A stretch of 64,000 bases of DNA from Sugiyamaella lignohabitans (GCF_001640025.1 NC_031674.1:1798001-1862000); one strand, 5' to 3'; shown: positions 20,139 to 31,209, numbered from the stretch's first letter. Program-made: numbers and translations. The notes: generated by a model not told the origin, from the letters alone.

Positions 20139-21827
20139 TCATAATGCAAATTTCGATTTGGCAATAATCTGGTTGCCATATCTGTAGAATAAAAAGGGAA
20201 CGGGGCACAGAAGTACTCCGACACATGCAATAAGGGTACCTGCCCAGTTGATTCCCATGCCATTGAACATCGGGTTGGCAAATAATGGGAAGATACCACC
20301 AAAAGTAGATCTTAGAAGCGTTGTTGCAGCCATTGCACTGGCAGCAAATGGAAGGTAGATATCAACTAAATAACTGATGGCAGGGGGGAAGATGATGAAT
20401 AAACCAAAACCAGTCAAAACTCCTGATAGCGATGGCACGATCCAATGAATCTTGTCAGGATAGGAGCCCGTCCAGGCAAACCAAAAGAGACCCATAGGAA
20501 ATGCAATTCCACCAACCATCATCGCAGGAAGACGGGCTTGAGGTATTGGTTTACCGCCATTGGCAATAAGCTGCCGAGTAAAATATGGTTCGAAGATCAA
20601 AATGTTACAGGTTCCACCAATCAGTATTCCAACTAAAACCCCAATATATGGAAGATTGGTAATGCCACCTTTAAATCCATACTCTTTAAAGACAATAGGA
20701 TACGCCTCCAAAAAAAGATAAAGGATTCCATACAGAAATGCTGTGTATAGGGACACGAGAAACAAGATCTGTTCAGTGAAGAGCATTTTTAAAGGTCTTG
20801 TCAGGTGTCGTGATACCATGTCGTTGAGATCTACCGAGACTTCGTCATGAGGGGCATAAATGGCCCAGTTTCCAGTCTGTTCTCTTAAACTGCGAGCTTT
20901 TCTGGACAAAATTACTGGATGATACGACTCATCGATAATAAAGATGTCGGCAATGAGCGCCAATGTTCCCATTATTCCAGTGATATACTGAGTCCATCTC
21001 CAGTGTAATTCCGAGTTGACGATAAAACCACCAACAATAGGAGCCAAAACAGGACCAGTAAAATTAACGCACATAAAACAGGCAATGGCGGTACCACGCT
21101 GCCCGGGGTTGAACATATCGGCCAATGCACCTCCAACAACAGCCCATGGAGCAGCCCCCAAAAATCCAGCAAAGAAACGACAGATAATAAGTGTCTGGAT
21201 ATCTTTTGCTGTGGAAGCACCGAAAATGAACAACACAAACCCAAAAGCAGATAAGACTGAAGGAAGCTTTCTTCCATATAATTCCGAGCACGGGGCCCAC
21301 ACCACAGGGCCGGAAGCAAAGCCCAACACAAACACTGATACACCGAGAATGGCCACTTCTAAACCAACGTTGAACTCCGACATAATCTGCTGTGTACTTG
21401 GGGCATAAATAGCTGAACCCCAAGTTACACAGAATGTAGAAAAGCATAAACTGGCAGAAATCAGGACTTTTTTATATATTGGCCAATTAAATGGATGTAT
21501 GGGGTCATCGGGACCACTAAAATCGACACGATATAACTCCCTGTCAACATTCAGTAGAGGGGGATATTTTTTGCCCTCAGCAAAGTCCATATCGGCGTAA
21601 TCGTTTGCATGACGGGAACCGTTGGTGAGAACTCTAGTAATAAAATCCTGTTCCGCTAGCCTCTCCTCCACTAGAAGAGTAGGCTCATCGTCTAGATTGT
21701 CATTCTTTTCGATATCTCTATAAGGACTACCACCCATAATATTAGTTATTACCGAGGATGAAGAGCTGTCGAGCTCAGCAGGCTCGTGAGAGCCTACCAA
21801 GGTGCTTTCATAAGACTTGGGCTCCAT
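20139..21827 (-). CDS. MFS DHA1-family drug/polyamine exporter
   Basis: Proton-driven plasma-membrane exporter of the DHA1 (12-helix) family that contains yeast TPO1-4, FLR1 and Candida FLU1/MDR1. 562 residues. A hydrophilic N terminus of ~100 residues is followed by HPFNWPIYKK, a signature just before the first helix, and SAIYAPSTQQIMSEFNV after it. Motif A-like GPVVWAPCSELYGRKLPSV and the antiporter motif C (NFTGPVLAPIVGGFI) are present, as is RFFAGFLGAAPWAVVGGALAD. A central cytoplasmic loop separates the six-helix halves. Single exon from ATG 21827. Substrate specificity cannot be read from the sequence. Confidence 0.9.
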   Translation of the reverse strand: MEPKSYESTLVGSHEPAELDSSSSSVITNIMGGSPYRDIEKNDNLDDEPTLLVEERLAEQDFITRVLTNGSRHANDYADMDFAEGKKYPPLLNVDRELYRVDFSGPDDPIHPFNWPIYKKVLISASLCFSTFCVTWGSAIYAPSTQQIMSEFNVGLEVAILGVSVFVLGFASGPVVWAPCSELYGRKLPSVLSAFGFVLFIFGASTAKDIQTLIICRFFAGFLGAAPWAVVGGALADMFNPGQRGTAIACFMCVNFTGPVLAPIVGGFIVNSELHWRWTQYITGIMGTLALIADIFIIDESYHPVILSRKARSLREQTGNWAIYAPHDEVSVDLNDMVSRHLTRPLKMLFTEQILFLVSLYTAFLYGILYLFLEAYPIVFKEYGFKGGITNLPYIGVLVGILIGGTCNILIFEPYFTRQLIANGGKPIPQARLPAMMVGGIAFPMGLFWFAWTGSYPDKIHWIVPSLSGVLTGFGLFIIFPPAISYLVDIYLPFAASAMAATTLLRSTFGGIFPLFANPMFNGMGINWAGTLIACVGVLLCPVPFLFYRYGNQIIAKSKFAL

Positions 21828-22190
21828 GTCGTAAGCAAAAGTGCTAGGATTATCTTATACACTAAACAACATACGATTAGTTCAGTTCACAAACGACTAA
21901 TCATTCATCTATATACCTTGGCCAGCCATAGGAATGTCCCCGGGTTCCAACGCATTTTTCTCGGCCGAACTGTCAGTCCGCGAAAAACCGAGCTAGTCCC
22001 ACCGATTCCCGACATTAAACTATGCATATCAGTGGATTTTCAGTAGTGATCTGCACACGATTCGGCTGGATATCAACGGAAAAATGCAATCCACGCAATC
22101 TAACGGAAAAAATATGCAGACGGAAAAAACCATCATTTTCCGACACGGCACGCACCGTCAATAACCGAAGCTCTACTATCAAGTCCCTGG
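21828..22190. other. Short gene-free stretch upstream of DHA1 transporter
   Basis: Promoter-side sequence of the transporter. No frame of note and no clear regulatory motif that I can support. Confidence 0.4.
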
Positions 22191-22328
22191 TGCCTCCGGC
22201 GGCTGGGGCTCCGCCCCACACCCCGTGGCTCCTGCTTCGCAGGAGATGGCTGGGACCGTCGACGAAACGACTCGAGCGTAGCGAGAGGAGCAGCGGGGTC
22301 TGGGGCGGAGCCCCAGCCGCCGGAGGCA
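22191..22328. repeat. GC fold-back element, B/A unit (138 bp)
   Basis: Left arm type B, right arm type A, with the central GGGACCGTCGACG core between: the same unit as 24324-24462 in the opposite orientation. It lies 80 bp after the TAF4 stop. Confidence 0.93.
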
Positions 22329-22408
22329 GACCCCCAGGTAATGCTGTCCAAAATCCGGTGTGTAGGTAGAAATCATATTACAAGTATTCATTAGTCATTA
22401 CAGATTGG

Positions 22409-23365
22409 TTAGTTTCGCATTTTAGCATAACCTTTTACAATAGCATTTTCGACACCGGCCCGCCTGTCTTCGAGAGCAGCAAGGAGGTCTCGCAGCACAA
22501 CACCAGGCTCTTCACGGGCCTCACGGTATCGAATGGTTGTTTCGTTTCGCGACCTCGTGCCAGCTGGAGTTCTAGCAGTGGCAGCAGGTGACGAGCCTCC
22601 GGTCATCCAGCTGTACTTTTTTCTTCCTTGAGTCATCATTAAAGCAGTAGCATTAGTGGCTCGGTGTTGGGTTTCCTCATTCTCTTGCTGTCTCTTTTCG
22701 TCGGCAGCAGATGGGTCGCCAGATGCCAGATCCATGGCCAGTCTTCTAGCAGCATATTTTTCTTCTTGTTCCTTATCTTTTATGGCAATGTTTCTTAATG
22801 CTTTGGCAATATTCGAGTGAACATCGTTTCGAGACCGACGACGGTGTCGTGATAAAGATACCGCACTAGTAATAATGTTATTAAGCCATTCTTCACACGA
22901 AGCAGAAATCACAGACGCAATCTCATTCTCCTTATCAATGACATATCGCACTCCTTGTTCGTTGGATGACTTGAAAATAGATCTTTGAACATTCCTAGGG
23001 TCTAAAAAGGGGGTTTGAACAAGAGGTGGAGGGGGTGGTGGGGTCTGAATATATGCATTTGCCTGATTACCAGGCATAGGAACTCCTGCTGGATAATCGT
23101 TTCGTTGCAGAGTTGACGATAAAAGGTTTTCTTCTTCTTTCAAATCCACACCAGCTGATAATAGAGCATCTGATAGTTTATCAGGGTCAACTGCAGACCC
23201 CCCGTGTGTACCACCATGAGGGGTGGCAGATCCACTGGTAGTTCTATCACCAGCGGTTCTTACTACATCCTCATCACCTTTGAGTCTCTTGGATGCAGAA
23301 ATCGCATATCCACTTGGTGGCGATGGTCTCTTTGACGATGGTGTTGATGCTCCTGGAGTGGACAT
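22409..23365 (-). CDS. TAF4: TFIID subunit TAF4
   Basis: TFIID subunit that pairs with TAF12 through a histone fold in the general transcription machinery. 318 residues, against 388 in S. cerevisiae. The N terminus is low complexity (Ser/Pro/Gly) with a KRLK nuclear-localisation-like cluster. The TAF4 C-terminal homology region begins around DPDKLSDALLSAGVDLKEEE, the conserved opening of fungal Taf4, then a Pro-rich segment, FLDPRNVQRSIFK, the C-terminal helix region with CEEWLNNIITSAVSLSRHRR, and a final block ending LLAALEDRRAGVENAIVKGY, typical of the family. Single exon; ATG 23365 is the first in frame. Confidence 0.92.
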   Translation of the reverse strand: MSTPGASTPSSKRPSPPSGYAISASKRLKGDEDVVRTAGDRTTSGSATPHGGTHGGSAVDPDKLSDALLSAGVDLKEEENLLSSTLQRNDYPAGVPMPGNQANAYIQTPPPPPPLVQTPFLDPRNVQRSIFKSSNEQGVRYVIDKENEIASVISASCEEWLNNIITSAVSLSRHRRRSRNDVHSNIAKALRNIAIKDKEQEEKYAARRLAMDLASGDPSAADEKRQQENEETQHRATNATALMMTQGRKKYSWMTGGSSPAATARTPAGTRSRNETTIRYREAREEPGVVLRDLLAALEDRRAGVENAIVKGYAKMRN

Positions 23366-24163
23366 TGTTGGAAATGTTCAATAAATAAAATAGCTCCGGC
23401 AAATGACAATGCCTTAAAACAAGATCGAAACTAATATAATATGCTACCAATATGCTTCAACCAAAGCTATAAAACCGAGAAAGATCCTGATTTATGATGG
23501 AGCTTCACACTCGACGAATTCAAAAAATATCTCCACCAATATATCCGTCAATATATCCGCTCTTAACAAAGGCAAAACGTGTGCCTTATAAATAAGCAAA
23601 TCAGCGACAAAATATGGAATAAAACCTGTCTAATAGTATATCAATGGTTTGCGAGCTCCTAGGGAAAGAAGTCAATCAGCCATACGCGGTACTGACATCA
23701 ATTTATAGAAAGTTCGAATGGCGAAGCATATAAGCATATATAAAAGGAGGGTAACTTCTGAGCCCTAAACTTGATAGCTGATATTTCGCATCTGAAAAAG
23801 ATCTTTTTGCATGCGAGGATCGACATGAAATTTTCGAGATATCGATAACTTCACGGCCGTCAGCCTGGATAATAACACGAATTCGAACTCGAGTCGGGAC
23901 TTTTTTCAATCTAATTTGCATTATTTCCGTTGATCTTCTGACTGGGGTAGTTCTTGGTTTATTGACATTGACAAATCTGTAAACAAAAGCGGTTTGTGAC
24001 AGCCGACAGAGCGTATTCAACCAGAAATATCAGAATAAGGACTTATCTTGATTTGGCGACGAGACCTATTTATATCCGCTAAACGAACTCCAATAGCATT
24101 TCAAAGCATTCCTCTGGCCTGCTTGTCCAGATATTTCCCCAAAACTCGTAACTTGCATCCAAA
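23366..24163. other. Gene-free stretch between TAF4 and RCL1 starts
   Basis: An 800-bp bidirectional promoter region. A 105-codon frame on the minus strand (24020-23703) is basic but resembles nothing I know, and I leave it out. Confidence 0.5.
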
Positions 24164-25445
24164 ATGGCATCCAAAGTCGAGATTATCCAGTTCACGGGCA
24201 GCGAAGACTTCCGTATGAAACTGACGCTGGCGACACTGGCCGGCAAACCAGTCAAGATCTCGCAGATCCGCTCAGACGACGTCGAGCCCGGTCTCAGAGG
24301 TAAGTGGTTCTCGAAAATGGGACTGCCTCCGGCGGCTGGGGCTTCGCCCCAGACCCCACGGCTCCTCTCGCTTCGCTCGAGTCGTTACGTCCACGACCCC
24401 GGCCATCTCCTGCGAAGCAGGAGCAACCAGGGTCTGGGGCGGAGCCCCAGCCGCCGGAGGCAGGCAGACAACCCAAACTAACCGTTTAACAGACTACGAG
24501 GTGTCGTTTCTACGGTTACTCGAGGCCGTCACCAACGGCAGTGTGATCGAGATCTCATATACAGGTACCACCGTGGTGTATAGACCCGGGCTGATTATTG
24601 GAGGAACACATACACACAACTGTCCATTGACAAGGGGAGTGGGCTATTTCATAGAGCCATTACTGCTTCTGGCGCCGTTCGGCAAGAAACCGCTGACTCT
24701 GACCTTAAAGGGCATTACATCCTCAGCCAAGGATCTGGGGGTCGATGCCATCAGAACAGCCATCTTCCCGGTGCTACAGAAATTCGGAATAGACAGACAG
24801 GAGCTGCGAATCGTCAAACGTGGATCTGAGCCGTTGGGTGGTGGTGAAGTCGTGTTGTATATGCCACATCTGGTGCTTCAGCCAAAGACTATTCATGCCA
24901 CGTCCAAGAACCTTGTGGTCAAGATCCGTGGTATCGCATACTCTACAAGAGTCAGTCCAGCCAGTGTCAATCGACTGATCGATGCGTCTCGTGGCGTTCT
25001 TAAAGGCACCGAGGTCGAGACGTTTATTTATTCGGATGTTGCTAGAGGTGAGGAGTCTGGCAAGAGTCCTGGTTTTGGTGCCACCATTGTGGCCGAAACT
25101 AAAGGTGGTTGGCCCATTTCAGCCGAAGGAATTGCTACCGCCGGAGTCACTCCCGAAGATCTTGGAACCCAGGTGGCTGCCAAACTATTGCACGAGCTTT
25201 CTCTAGGAGGAACTGTAGGAAGAAATCAGGTGTCGCTGGCTCTCGTGCTTATGGTTCTAGGAAAAGAAGACGTGGGCCGTATTTCCCTTGGCAAGGGAGT
25301 CATTGACGCGAAAGTGGTCCGTTTGTTGCGATATATCAAAAAGTTCTGGAATTTAGAAGTGGTATTGAGAGAAGACGGCGAGTCCGAGGTCATGTGTACC
25401 GTCAAAGGCTCGGGTTTCGTCAGTTCCAGTAAAAAAGTCGCTTAG
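24164..25445 (+). CDS. RCL1: 18S rRNA processing protein Rcl1, intron carrying a GC element
   Basis: Nucleolar RNA 3'-terminal phosphate cyclase-like protein of the U3 processome, needed with Bms1 for early 18S pre-rRNA cleavage. Exon 1 is 24164-24299 and exon 2 is 24493-25445; the intron of 193 nt has donor GTAAGT, branch point ACTAAC at 24477-24482 and acceptor CAG. The junction restores GLRDYEVSFLRLLEAV, an almost invariant Rcl1 block. The product is 362 residues (yeast 367). Other family features are VVYRPGLIIGGTHTHNCPLT, GYFIEPLLLLAPFGKK, VKRGSEPLGGGEV and the C-terminal VTPEDLGTQVAAKLLHEL. The intron is mostly a complete 139-bp GC element at 24324-24462. The gene model is well supported by exon homology and splice signals. 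Confidence 0.95.
24324..24462. repeat. GC fold-back element, A/B unit inside RCL1 intron
   Basis: Complete unit: left arm type A, right arm type B. It starts 24 nt after the 5' splice site and ends 14 nt before the branch point, so all splice signals lie outside it. The left hairpin loop is TTC instead of TCC. Confidence 0.95.
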
Positions 25446-25504
25446 TTTTCACGCTAATTAAATATAAAAAAATTACAACAACCGCCCGGTTCGTGTCAAC
25501 CAAC

Positions 25505-27791
25505 TTAAAAGGGCAGGTCACATACGTCGTTATTGAGGCTGGACCAGTTCTCCGAGTGCAACTCGGCGTACTTGACATTGTCCACAGACCATCCTGACAG
25601 AATTCTACTGTGGTTAGTAACGGTTTACCTGTGATACGGGACTTGCCTCCGGCGGCTGGGGCTCCGCCCCAGACCCCGCTGCTCCTCTCGCTTCGCTCGA
25701 GTCGGGCGTCGGGCCGGTCCCTGAAGTCTGAATAAACAGGTGGAGAGGCGACTTACTTGGATATCTGGTACTGAGTTCGCTGGAACAACTCGATTTCCTC
25801 ACTAATGCATTCTTTAATGAGCCAGTCCCTGTTCCGCTGTCTCTCAATGTTCTTTTTATCGTTGGCAATGAACTCGCGAAGCCGCAAAATCTCCGACTCC
25901 TTTGTATCAGACCTCGCCTGGGCCTGACTCAGCTTGCCCGTGCTTGCCTCGACTCTTCTCTGGAGCTCCTCGATCTTATTCCCGCCAAGCTTCTCATATC
26001 GGACAAATATTTCCTGTTCGTTAGTACTATCCGCTGGTGGCACTGCCTCCGGCGGCTGGGGCTCTGCCCCAGACCCCGTGGCTTCTCTCGCTTCACTCGA
26101 GTCGTTGCGTCGACGATCCCAGCAAACTCCTGCGAAGCAGGAGCTACGGGGTCTGGGGCAGCGCCCCAGCCGCCGGAGGCACTGTCACTTACCTTGAAAC
26201 TGGTGAGAAACTCGCGGAGCTGTTTGAGTTCTTCCAGGAAGCCAATGTCGACCGATTGGCTCTCGTCACGCAGGAGAGCAGAGGTGGTGGATGTGTATTT
26301 GATGGCGGATCCGATACCGGCGTTGATGACGGGGATATCGCCAGATTGGCTAGAGTAGAGTCTGCCAATGTTTTGCGCCAAGGAGCTGAACGATTGCGAC
26401 ATCTTATTGTAGTCGGCACTCATGGCATCCTGGCGTCGTGACACTCGGTCGGCTATGAAACAGAGCTGGGTAACTGCTTCGAGACACAAAATAGCCGACT
26501 CGTTGACTGCCCGCCATCTGGCGGTCTCTTCATCTTGGTTCCATTTGGCAACAAATGCCGGAGAGATGATGCGGTGAGCAAACTCCTCTTCTATTTTGAG
26601 CGAGGCCTGTTTTTGCCATACAGATGGCTCGGTGTCAACAGTTAAGAACATGACTACTAGCTTGTCTTTTCGCAGCAGCGGGTGTTTAATTATCTGATTA
26701 ATGAATCGTGACAACCCTCTTCTCCGTCGTTCAAGAAAATATGAGTCGGATGACAGGTACCGGCCATCAACAGCCAGTCGTTTCGGTGGCAGAACGGCCA
26801 ACAGGCGAAATGGATATTTTTTGACCAAGCAGTCTTGCAACCACAAAAAGTTGCTGTATCTTCTAACCACTTTGAATGTTTTAGGAGTATTGGAGTACTC
26901 GGAGTAATTGATAGTGCCTTCAAGGTTATACACAACATGGCGAAACATGAAAATGCCTTCTCTTTCAGGTGCCAATGTAATAGTAATAGTGTCTTTTGAA
27001 GTGGGATTGTAATTATTGGGGTCCGATGCAGAATTCGACCATGGAGCTGAAATGGCACCTGAATCTGATGACCCGGGATTAGTGTCGGATGAACCAAGAG
27101 GTAACGAAGGTACAGGCGAGCTCGATGTCAAGCTGGGATCGGTCATTTGGTCACTTCCCCATGCAGAAGTTGGTGGTGCAGACTGGTATTCAGATCCTAT
27201 AGAGCTCTCTCGACTAAATGCTGAAGTTCCTGTTGTCAATGTTGACCCATGATGGCCACCATTTCCACTGCTGCTGTAATTGTTGTTGTTATTGCCATTG
27301 CTGGTGACATTACCGCCATTAGTGACATTGCTACTGTCACGAGCTCTAGAAAGCGTCCGACCAGTACGAGGTAGAGACACCTCTGGTAAATTATCACGAC
27401 TGAAATCTACAGCATCTAAACCAAGATCGTCTTCACCAGCTTGGGCTAATCCAACAAGTGCCATTGCCACATTCCAGGAATCTCTATCCAGGGACTGATT
27501 GCTTTTGCCCTTTGTGACTAGATTGACTATCAATTCTCCAGTGCCCACACTGATTGCTGATTCTCCAATAACATCTTCAAGGCCAGCTATGCCCACACGA
27601 CCATCAGACGATCTAACTCTATTATAAAGCTCATCATAAGACTGAGGTACTGAGACCCCAGCAAGAAGACTAGAAATTCTATCTTTGGAGGAACCTTTGG
27701 GTTGAGGAAGTGACCATAGGTCGTCGTCATTACCTCCCCCAGGACCCGAAGCTCTTCCAAACAGATCGTTGTCGTCACCAAATAGTGACAT
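25505..27791 (-). CDS. MVP1: Sorting nexin Mvp1 (SNX8-like), two introns each with a GC element
   Basis: PX-BAR sorting nexin acting at endosomes in cargo recycling and vacuolar sorting. Exons 27791-26193, 26013-25757 and 25607-25505; introns 26014-26192 (179 nt) and 25608-25756 (149 nt) have GTAAGT donors and TACTAAC branch points 5-6 nt from the acceptor. Product 652 residues, longer than the yeast 511 because of a Ser/Asn/Gly-rich N-terminal half. The start MSLFGDDNDLFGR is typical of the family. The PX domain (about 250-375) shows VVRRYSNFLWLQDCL, PPKRLAVDG and RRRGLSRFINQI (phosphoinositide-binding basic residues). The C-terminal half is helical, BAR-like. The last exon ends WSVDNVKYAELHSENW. 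The second acceptor is a CAGTAG tandem, so two isoforms differing by one residue are possible. Confidence 0.92.
25644..25704 (+). repeat. GC fold-back element, single A arm in MVP1 intron 2
   Basis: Single type-A arm continuing into GGGCGTCGGG. In the sense of MVP1 (minus strand), its outer TGCCTCC end faces the 3' splice site, 36 nt away. Confidence 0.9.
26044..26181. repeat. GC fold-back element, A/B unit in MVP1 intron 1
   Basis: Complete 138-bp unit filling most of the 179-nt intron. In the gene's sense it begins 6 nt after the GTAAGT donor hexamer and ends 16 nt before the TACTAAC. The right hairpin loop is AGC. Confidence 0.95.
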
Positions 27792-28025
27792 GGTCTATAA
27801 TATGACAGAAATGCAATCAAACAAATAAACAGAGATATGCAAAAAGTCCAAATTAACAATACCACGCTTGGGCAGATGAACCAAATAGTCAGCGAGGAAA
27901 TGCACAGTCAATCCAGTTCGTCGTTCAGATCAGTCAACTCTGGTCTCTCAATGTCAACTAAAGTCTGTCAATTCTGTCTTGTCGATGATATCAATCAAGT
28001 CTATGACTAAAATCTTGTCAGTGCA

Positions 28026-28080
28026 ATCAATGCTATCAATGCTATCAATGCTATCAAGCTGTCAACGCTGTCAATGCTGT
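28026..28080. repeat. 9-bp tandem repeat, unit ATCAATGCT
   Basis: Three perfect ATCAATGCT units followed by ATCAAGCT, GTCAACGCT, GTCAATGCT and GTCGACTCT variants. It lies about 250 bp upstream of the MVP1 start, within a wider patch of TCAA/GTCAA-rich sequence. Confidence 0.8.
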
Positions 28081-28759
28081 CGACTCTGACAACTAAGACC
28101 TGAGGCTGCTAAGGTATGCAAATTGAGCAAATTGACTCTGGTCAGTTCACTTCTGCCAAGTCGAGCCTTTCAATCCACTCTATTCAAATCTGTCTACTCA
28201 ACTCTGCCAATTAACTCTTATCAATGTTGTCAACTTAAGTCTGAGCTGTACCAATACACTCTGTCAGTTCAGACCTTGAAACACAGACTTTATCACTCTT
28301 TATAAACCTGATCTGAACCAATCCACGATCTGAGAGACGTAATCTAAAAATACAATGGCTTATCAACAGCGAAAGGACACTAGAGAACGCTAGTTACCAC
28401 TGCCAACTCTGTCAAGACCAAATTAGCCAGTGAAGCCGTAGCAGCACACGAGCATTCAGGGATACAAACCACTATCGATAGAACTCGTTTCTCTGTTACC
28501 ACACTCAGTAACCAATCACTTGTGTATGAAAAGCTCTTGAAACCAGTGAAACCAGCAAATCCTGACAGTCCAAACTCGACCAATTGTTTCCGTAAGTACA
28601 ATTAAACCGACTTGGCGAACGATGTCTGTCTGATGGAGCGGTTGAAGATTGCAGCTGCGAAACAGGGGGCTGTTTGGTTTGGCTGAGGCTGGGTTCGGCC
28701 CGCTGCAGGGAAAGGTTGGGAGTAACCGCCATACTTCCCAGCCCAAACTTGCATTGACA

Positions 28760-28793
28760 AGCGAAGGAGCAGCGGGGTCTGGGGCCGAGCCAG
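28760..28793 (-). repeat. GC fold-back element, remnant
   Basis: Short remnant of a right arm (GCGAAGGAGCAGCGGGG, then TCTGGGGCCGAGCCAG) lacking both ends. Confidence 0.65.
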
Positions 28794-29489
28794 CTCACAA
28801 TAGCTCACAATCGATTCCAGTTTTATTTATTTTATTTCGTTCTCTGCTGTTTTCTATTCTAGCTAATCGTCAATATTTCGTCAATATGTCTAAACCAAAA
28901 AAATTATGAGAAAAGTTAACTAAAATATATCGATAGAGCTTGCTGTACAACTACATTCTGTCTATACAAGTCGTTCTGCAGGGTGGGAAGCAGGTCTATT
29001 GCGTCTTTCATGTCTCTGAGACAAAAACCATGGGTAATTAGACCATCTCCATCTAACTGAGGACCTATTTCTCTCTTATATATCTCACCTTCTCAAGTGA
29101 ACTACCTCCAAAAGTTTTGTAGAAAAATACCAACACTCTGGCCTTCTTTGGCCTAAACCGATGAAATCATCGAACCAAGCTCATTAATAAATAGTCAAGA
29201 CACTTTTATATAGGGAAATAAATAATACCTGAATAACAAATTTAGTAGACGATTCAATAACAAGAAACGACCGATGATAAACGTCTAACTTCTTCTTATG
29301 GCCTCAATCCACTTAAACGACCAGCTGATATAGCACTAACTCCAAACTCTTCTCATGCTAGACCCAGTGAACTGATCTTCCCAGGCTGACTCCAACTTGC
29401 CAAACATATTATCCGGTACATAGTATTCTTCAGAGAGCCTTATAATTTTCTGTCGACCATATCATCTGGACTAATCGAATCAGAGCTCA

Positions 29490-29546
29490 GCCTCCGGCGG
29501 CTGGGGCTCCGCCCCAGACCCCGCTGCTCGCTTCGCTCGTTTCGGG
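29490..29546 (+). repeat. GC fold-back element, single A-like arm
   Basis: Starts GCCTCC with AG in place of the usual T before it, has an intact hairpin, and a shortened inner end (GCTGCTCGCTTCGCTCG, then TTTCGGGCG). Confidence 0.85.
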
Positions 29547-29635
29547 CGTTCCCCTGGCCGAGTCGATTAAACTCTAATAGCAATATAAATAATATATAAA
29601 TAATATATACAGCACACAGACTGCCAGACGGGCCA

Positions 29636-29776
29636 TGCCTCCGGCGGTGGGGCTACGCCCCAGACCCTGGCTGCTCCTCTCGCTCCGCTCGAGTCGGCTC
29701 AACCTCGACGGTCCCAGCAGTCTCCTGCGAAGCAGGAGCCACGGGGTCTGGGGCGAAGCCCCAGCCGCCGGAGGCA
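29636..29776. repeat. GC fold-back element, A/B unit (141 bp)
   Basis: Left arm type A with one base lost next to the stem and loop TAC; right arm type B. It ends 13 bp after the COQ10 stop codon, so it probably lies in the COQ10 3' untranslated region. Confidence 0.93.
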
Positions 29777-29789
29777 CATCTCCCTCCCA

Positions 29790-30526
29790 TCAAATAGGTT
29801 GGCCAGCCAGCTCGGCAGCACGTTCGCTGAACGCCTTGATCATGATAGAGGCCACTTTGGGTGCGAATGCGTGCGAAACTGAGTGATACAGCTGGTTGTG
29901 GAAAGCGTACCGCAGCGAGAAGTCCACTAAACACTTATCATCGCGGCCGGCCACGGGCAGAATCGTCCATTTCGTATACAATTCTCGGAACATGTCGCTG
30001 TTACTGGCTATCGCCTAGGTTGTTTGTTAGTGGATGTTCCTGTGGGGGGACTGCCTCCGGCGGCTGGGGCTCTGCCCCAGACCCCGTGGCTCCTCTCGCT
30101 TCGCTCGAGTCGTTCCGTCGGCGGTCCCAGCAAACTCCTGCGAAGCAGGAGCTACGGGTTCTGGGGCAGCGCCCCAGCCGCCAGAGGCGCACTTACCGTC
30201 ACTGTATTATCCGTGAACTGGACCGAGCTCTCGAAATCCTCTTCGAACTGGTTCCAGCCTACTTTTAGCACCACTCGACTTGGAAGGTCGGTGTCGGGAG
30301 TTCTGGCTGTGACGTTGGATGCTACACAGTACGGAAGGAACTGTGAGTAGGATGCTACATCAGATACCGCTTGAAACACCGGCTGTGGTGGCAGACTCAG
30401 AACCCGTTTGATCTGGTAGTCCTGGACAGATGGGGCTTTTGATCCGCTCGAGAAAAACGTCCGTCGGTCAACCCCGCCTCGGCAAACAACCGCAATTCGG
30501 CACCCCCCGCGCCCCAGTGTCAACAT
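29790..30526 (-). CDS. COQ10: Coenzyme Q-binding START-domain protein Coq10, intron with GC element
   Basis: Mitochondrial lipid-binding protein (polyketide cyclase/START fold) that delivers ubiquinone to its sites. Exon 1 30526-30197, exon 2 30014-29790; the 182-nt intron has donor GTAAGT, branch point CACTAAC and acceptor CCTAG 11 nt later. The start at 30526 (MLTLGRGGCRIAVV) opens an Arg-rich presequence; the frame extends upstream without an ATG. Product 184 residues (yeast 207). Family blocks are YQIKRVLSLPPQPVFQAVSD, YSQFLPYCVAS, VVLKVGWNQFEEDFES, and after the junction AIASNSDMFRELYTKWTI. The C terminus SHAFAPKVASIMIKAFSERA is typical. The intron is almost wholly a GC element. Confidence 0.93.
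30052..30188. repeat. GC fold-back element, A/B unit in COQ10 intron
   Basis: 137-bp unit; the right outer end is GAGGC with a mutation in the CCGCCGG block. In the gene's sense it begins 2 nt after the GTAAGT donor hexamer and ends 21 nt before the CACTAAC branch point. Confidence 0.94.
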
Positions 30527-30887
30527 TGGATTATTCCCGTCGACGATAATGCGTATGTGCAAAGTAAATAAAATGCAAAAAAAGTTGTGATGTAGATTTG
30601 CGTTCCTGTAGTTGGGACTTGCACAAAATGCATGCACCTGAGCACATCTCTGCCAGACCTGTTCTTCCACTCTCACTCCCTCTGACCTCTCCTGTTATCT
30701 ACCACTAACGTTCAATCACCTAAATAATCCCACCTGTAAACCCCTCAATTCACTCCACGCCCACTAACACCCCCTGACAATCCCCAGAACAGCACTATTC
30801 CCCACTACCCCTGAAATTCCTGCTTGCGGAAACGCAGGGTCCGAGACTATCACGCCAGTTGGGACGAATACGTGGGGTCGGAGGGTG

Positions 30888-30942
30888 TGCCTCCGGCGGC
30901 TGGGGCTCCGCCCCAGACCCCGTGGCTCCTGCTTCGCAGGAG
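30888..30942 (+). repeat. GC fold-back element, single B arm
   Basis: Perfect type-B arm, outer end at left, followed by a G-rich run (GGTTCGGGGCCGGGGGG). Confidence 0.9.
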
Positions 30943-31095
30943 TGGTTCGGGGCCGGGGGGCAATTTTGGGGTCTTATTGAGTGTTTCAAGGGGTCGAATG
31001 ACCGTGATTTTTCCGTGTTATTTGGCGGGTGGATATCTGTTTTGGTGGGCCAATGGAAATGAATTCACCTGAATTGAGCACGTTTGACGCGTCCA

Positions 31096-31150
31096 CTCCT
31101 GCGAAGTAGGAGCTACGGGGGCTGGAGCGGATCCCCCACCGCCGGAGGCA
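31096..31150 (-). repeat. GC fold-back element, single B arm (eroded)
   Basis: Inner end CTCCTGC-GAA-GTAGGAG and hairpin partly mismatched (GGGGGCTGGAGCGGATCCCCC). Outer end GGAGGCA intact. Confidence 0.85.
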
Positions 31151-31209
31151 GGTGAAAACTCCCTGTTAGTATCCCCCCAGTGTGAAAATACGGAGTAGAA
31201 TCGCAGTTT

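Larger units (their letters stand above)
27792..29489. other. Gene-free stretch upstream of MVP1
   Basis: About 1.7 kb. At 27900-28300 there is a patch of degenerate 9-bp repeats (unit near ATCAATGCT, best at 28026-28080), then a GC element remnant at 28760-28793 and unique AT-rich sequence. No gene is supported. Confidence 0.5.
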
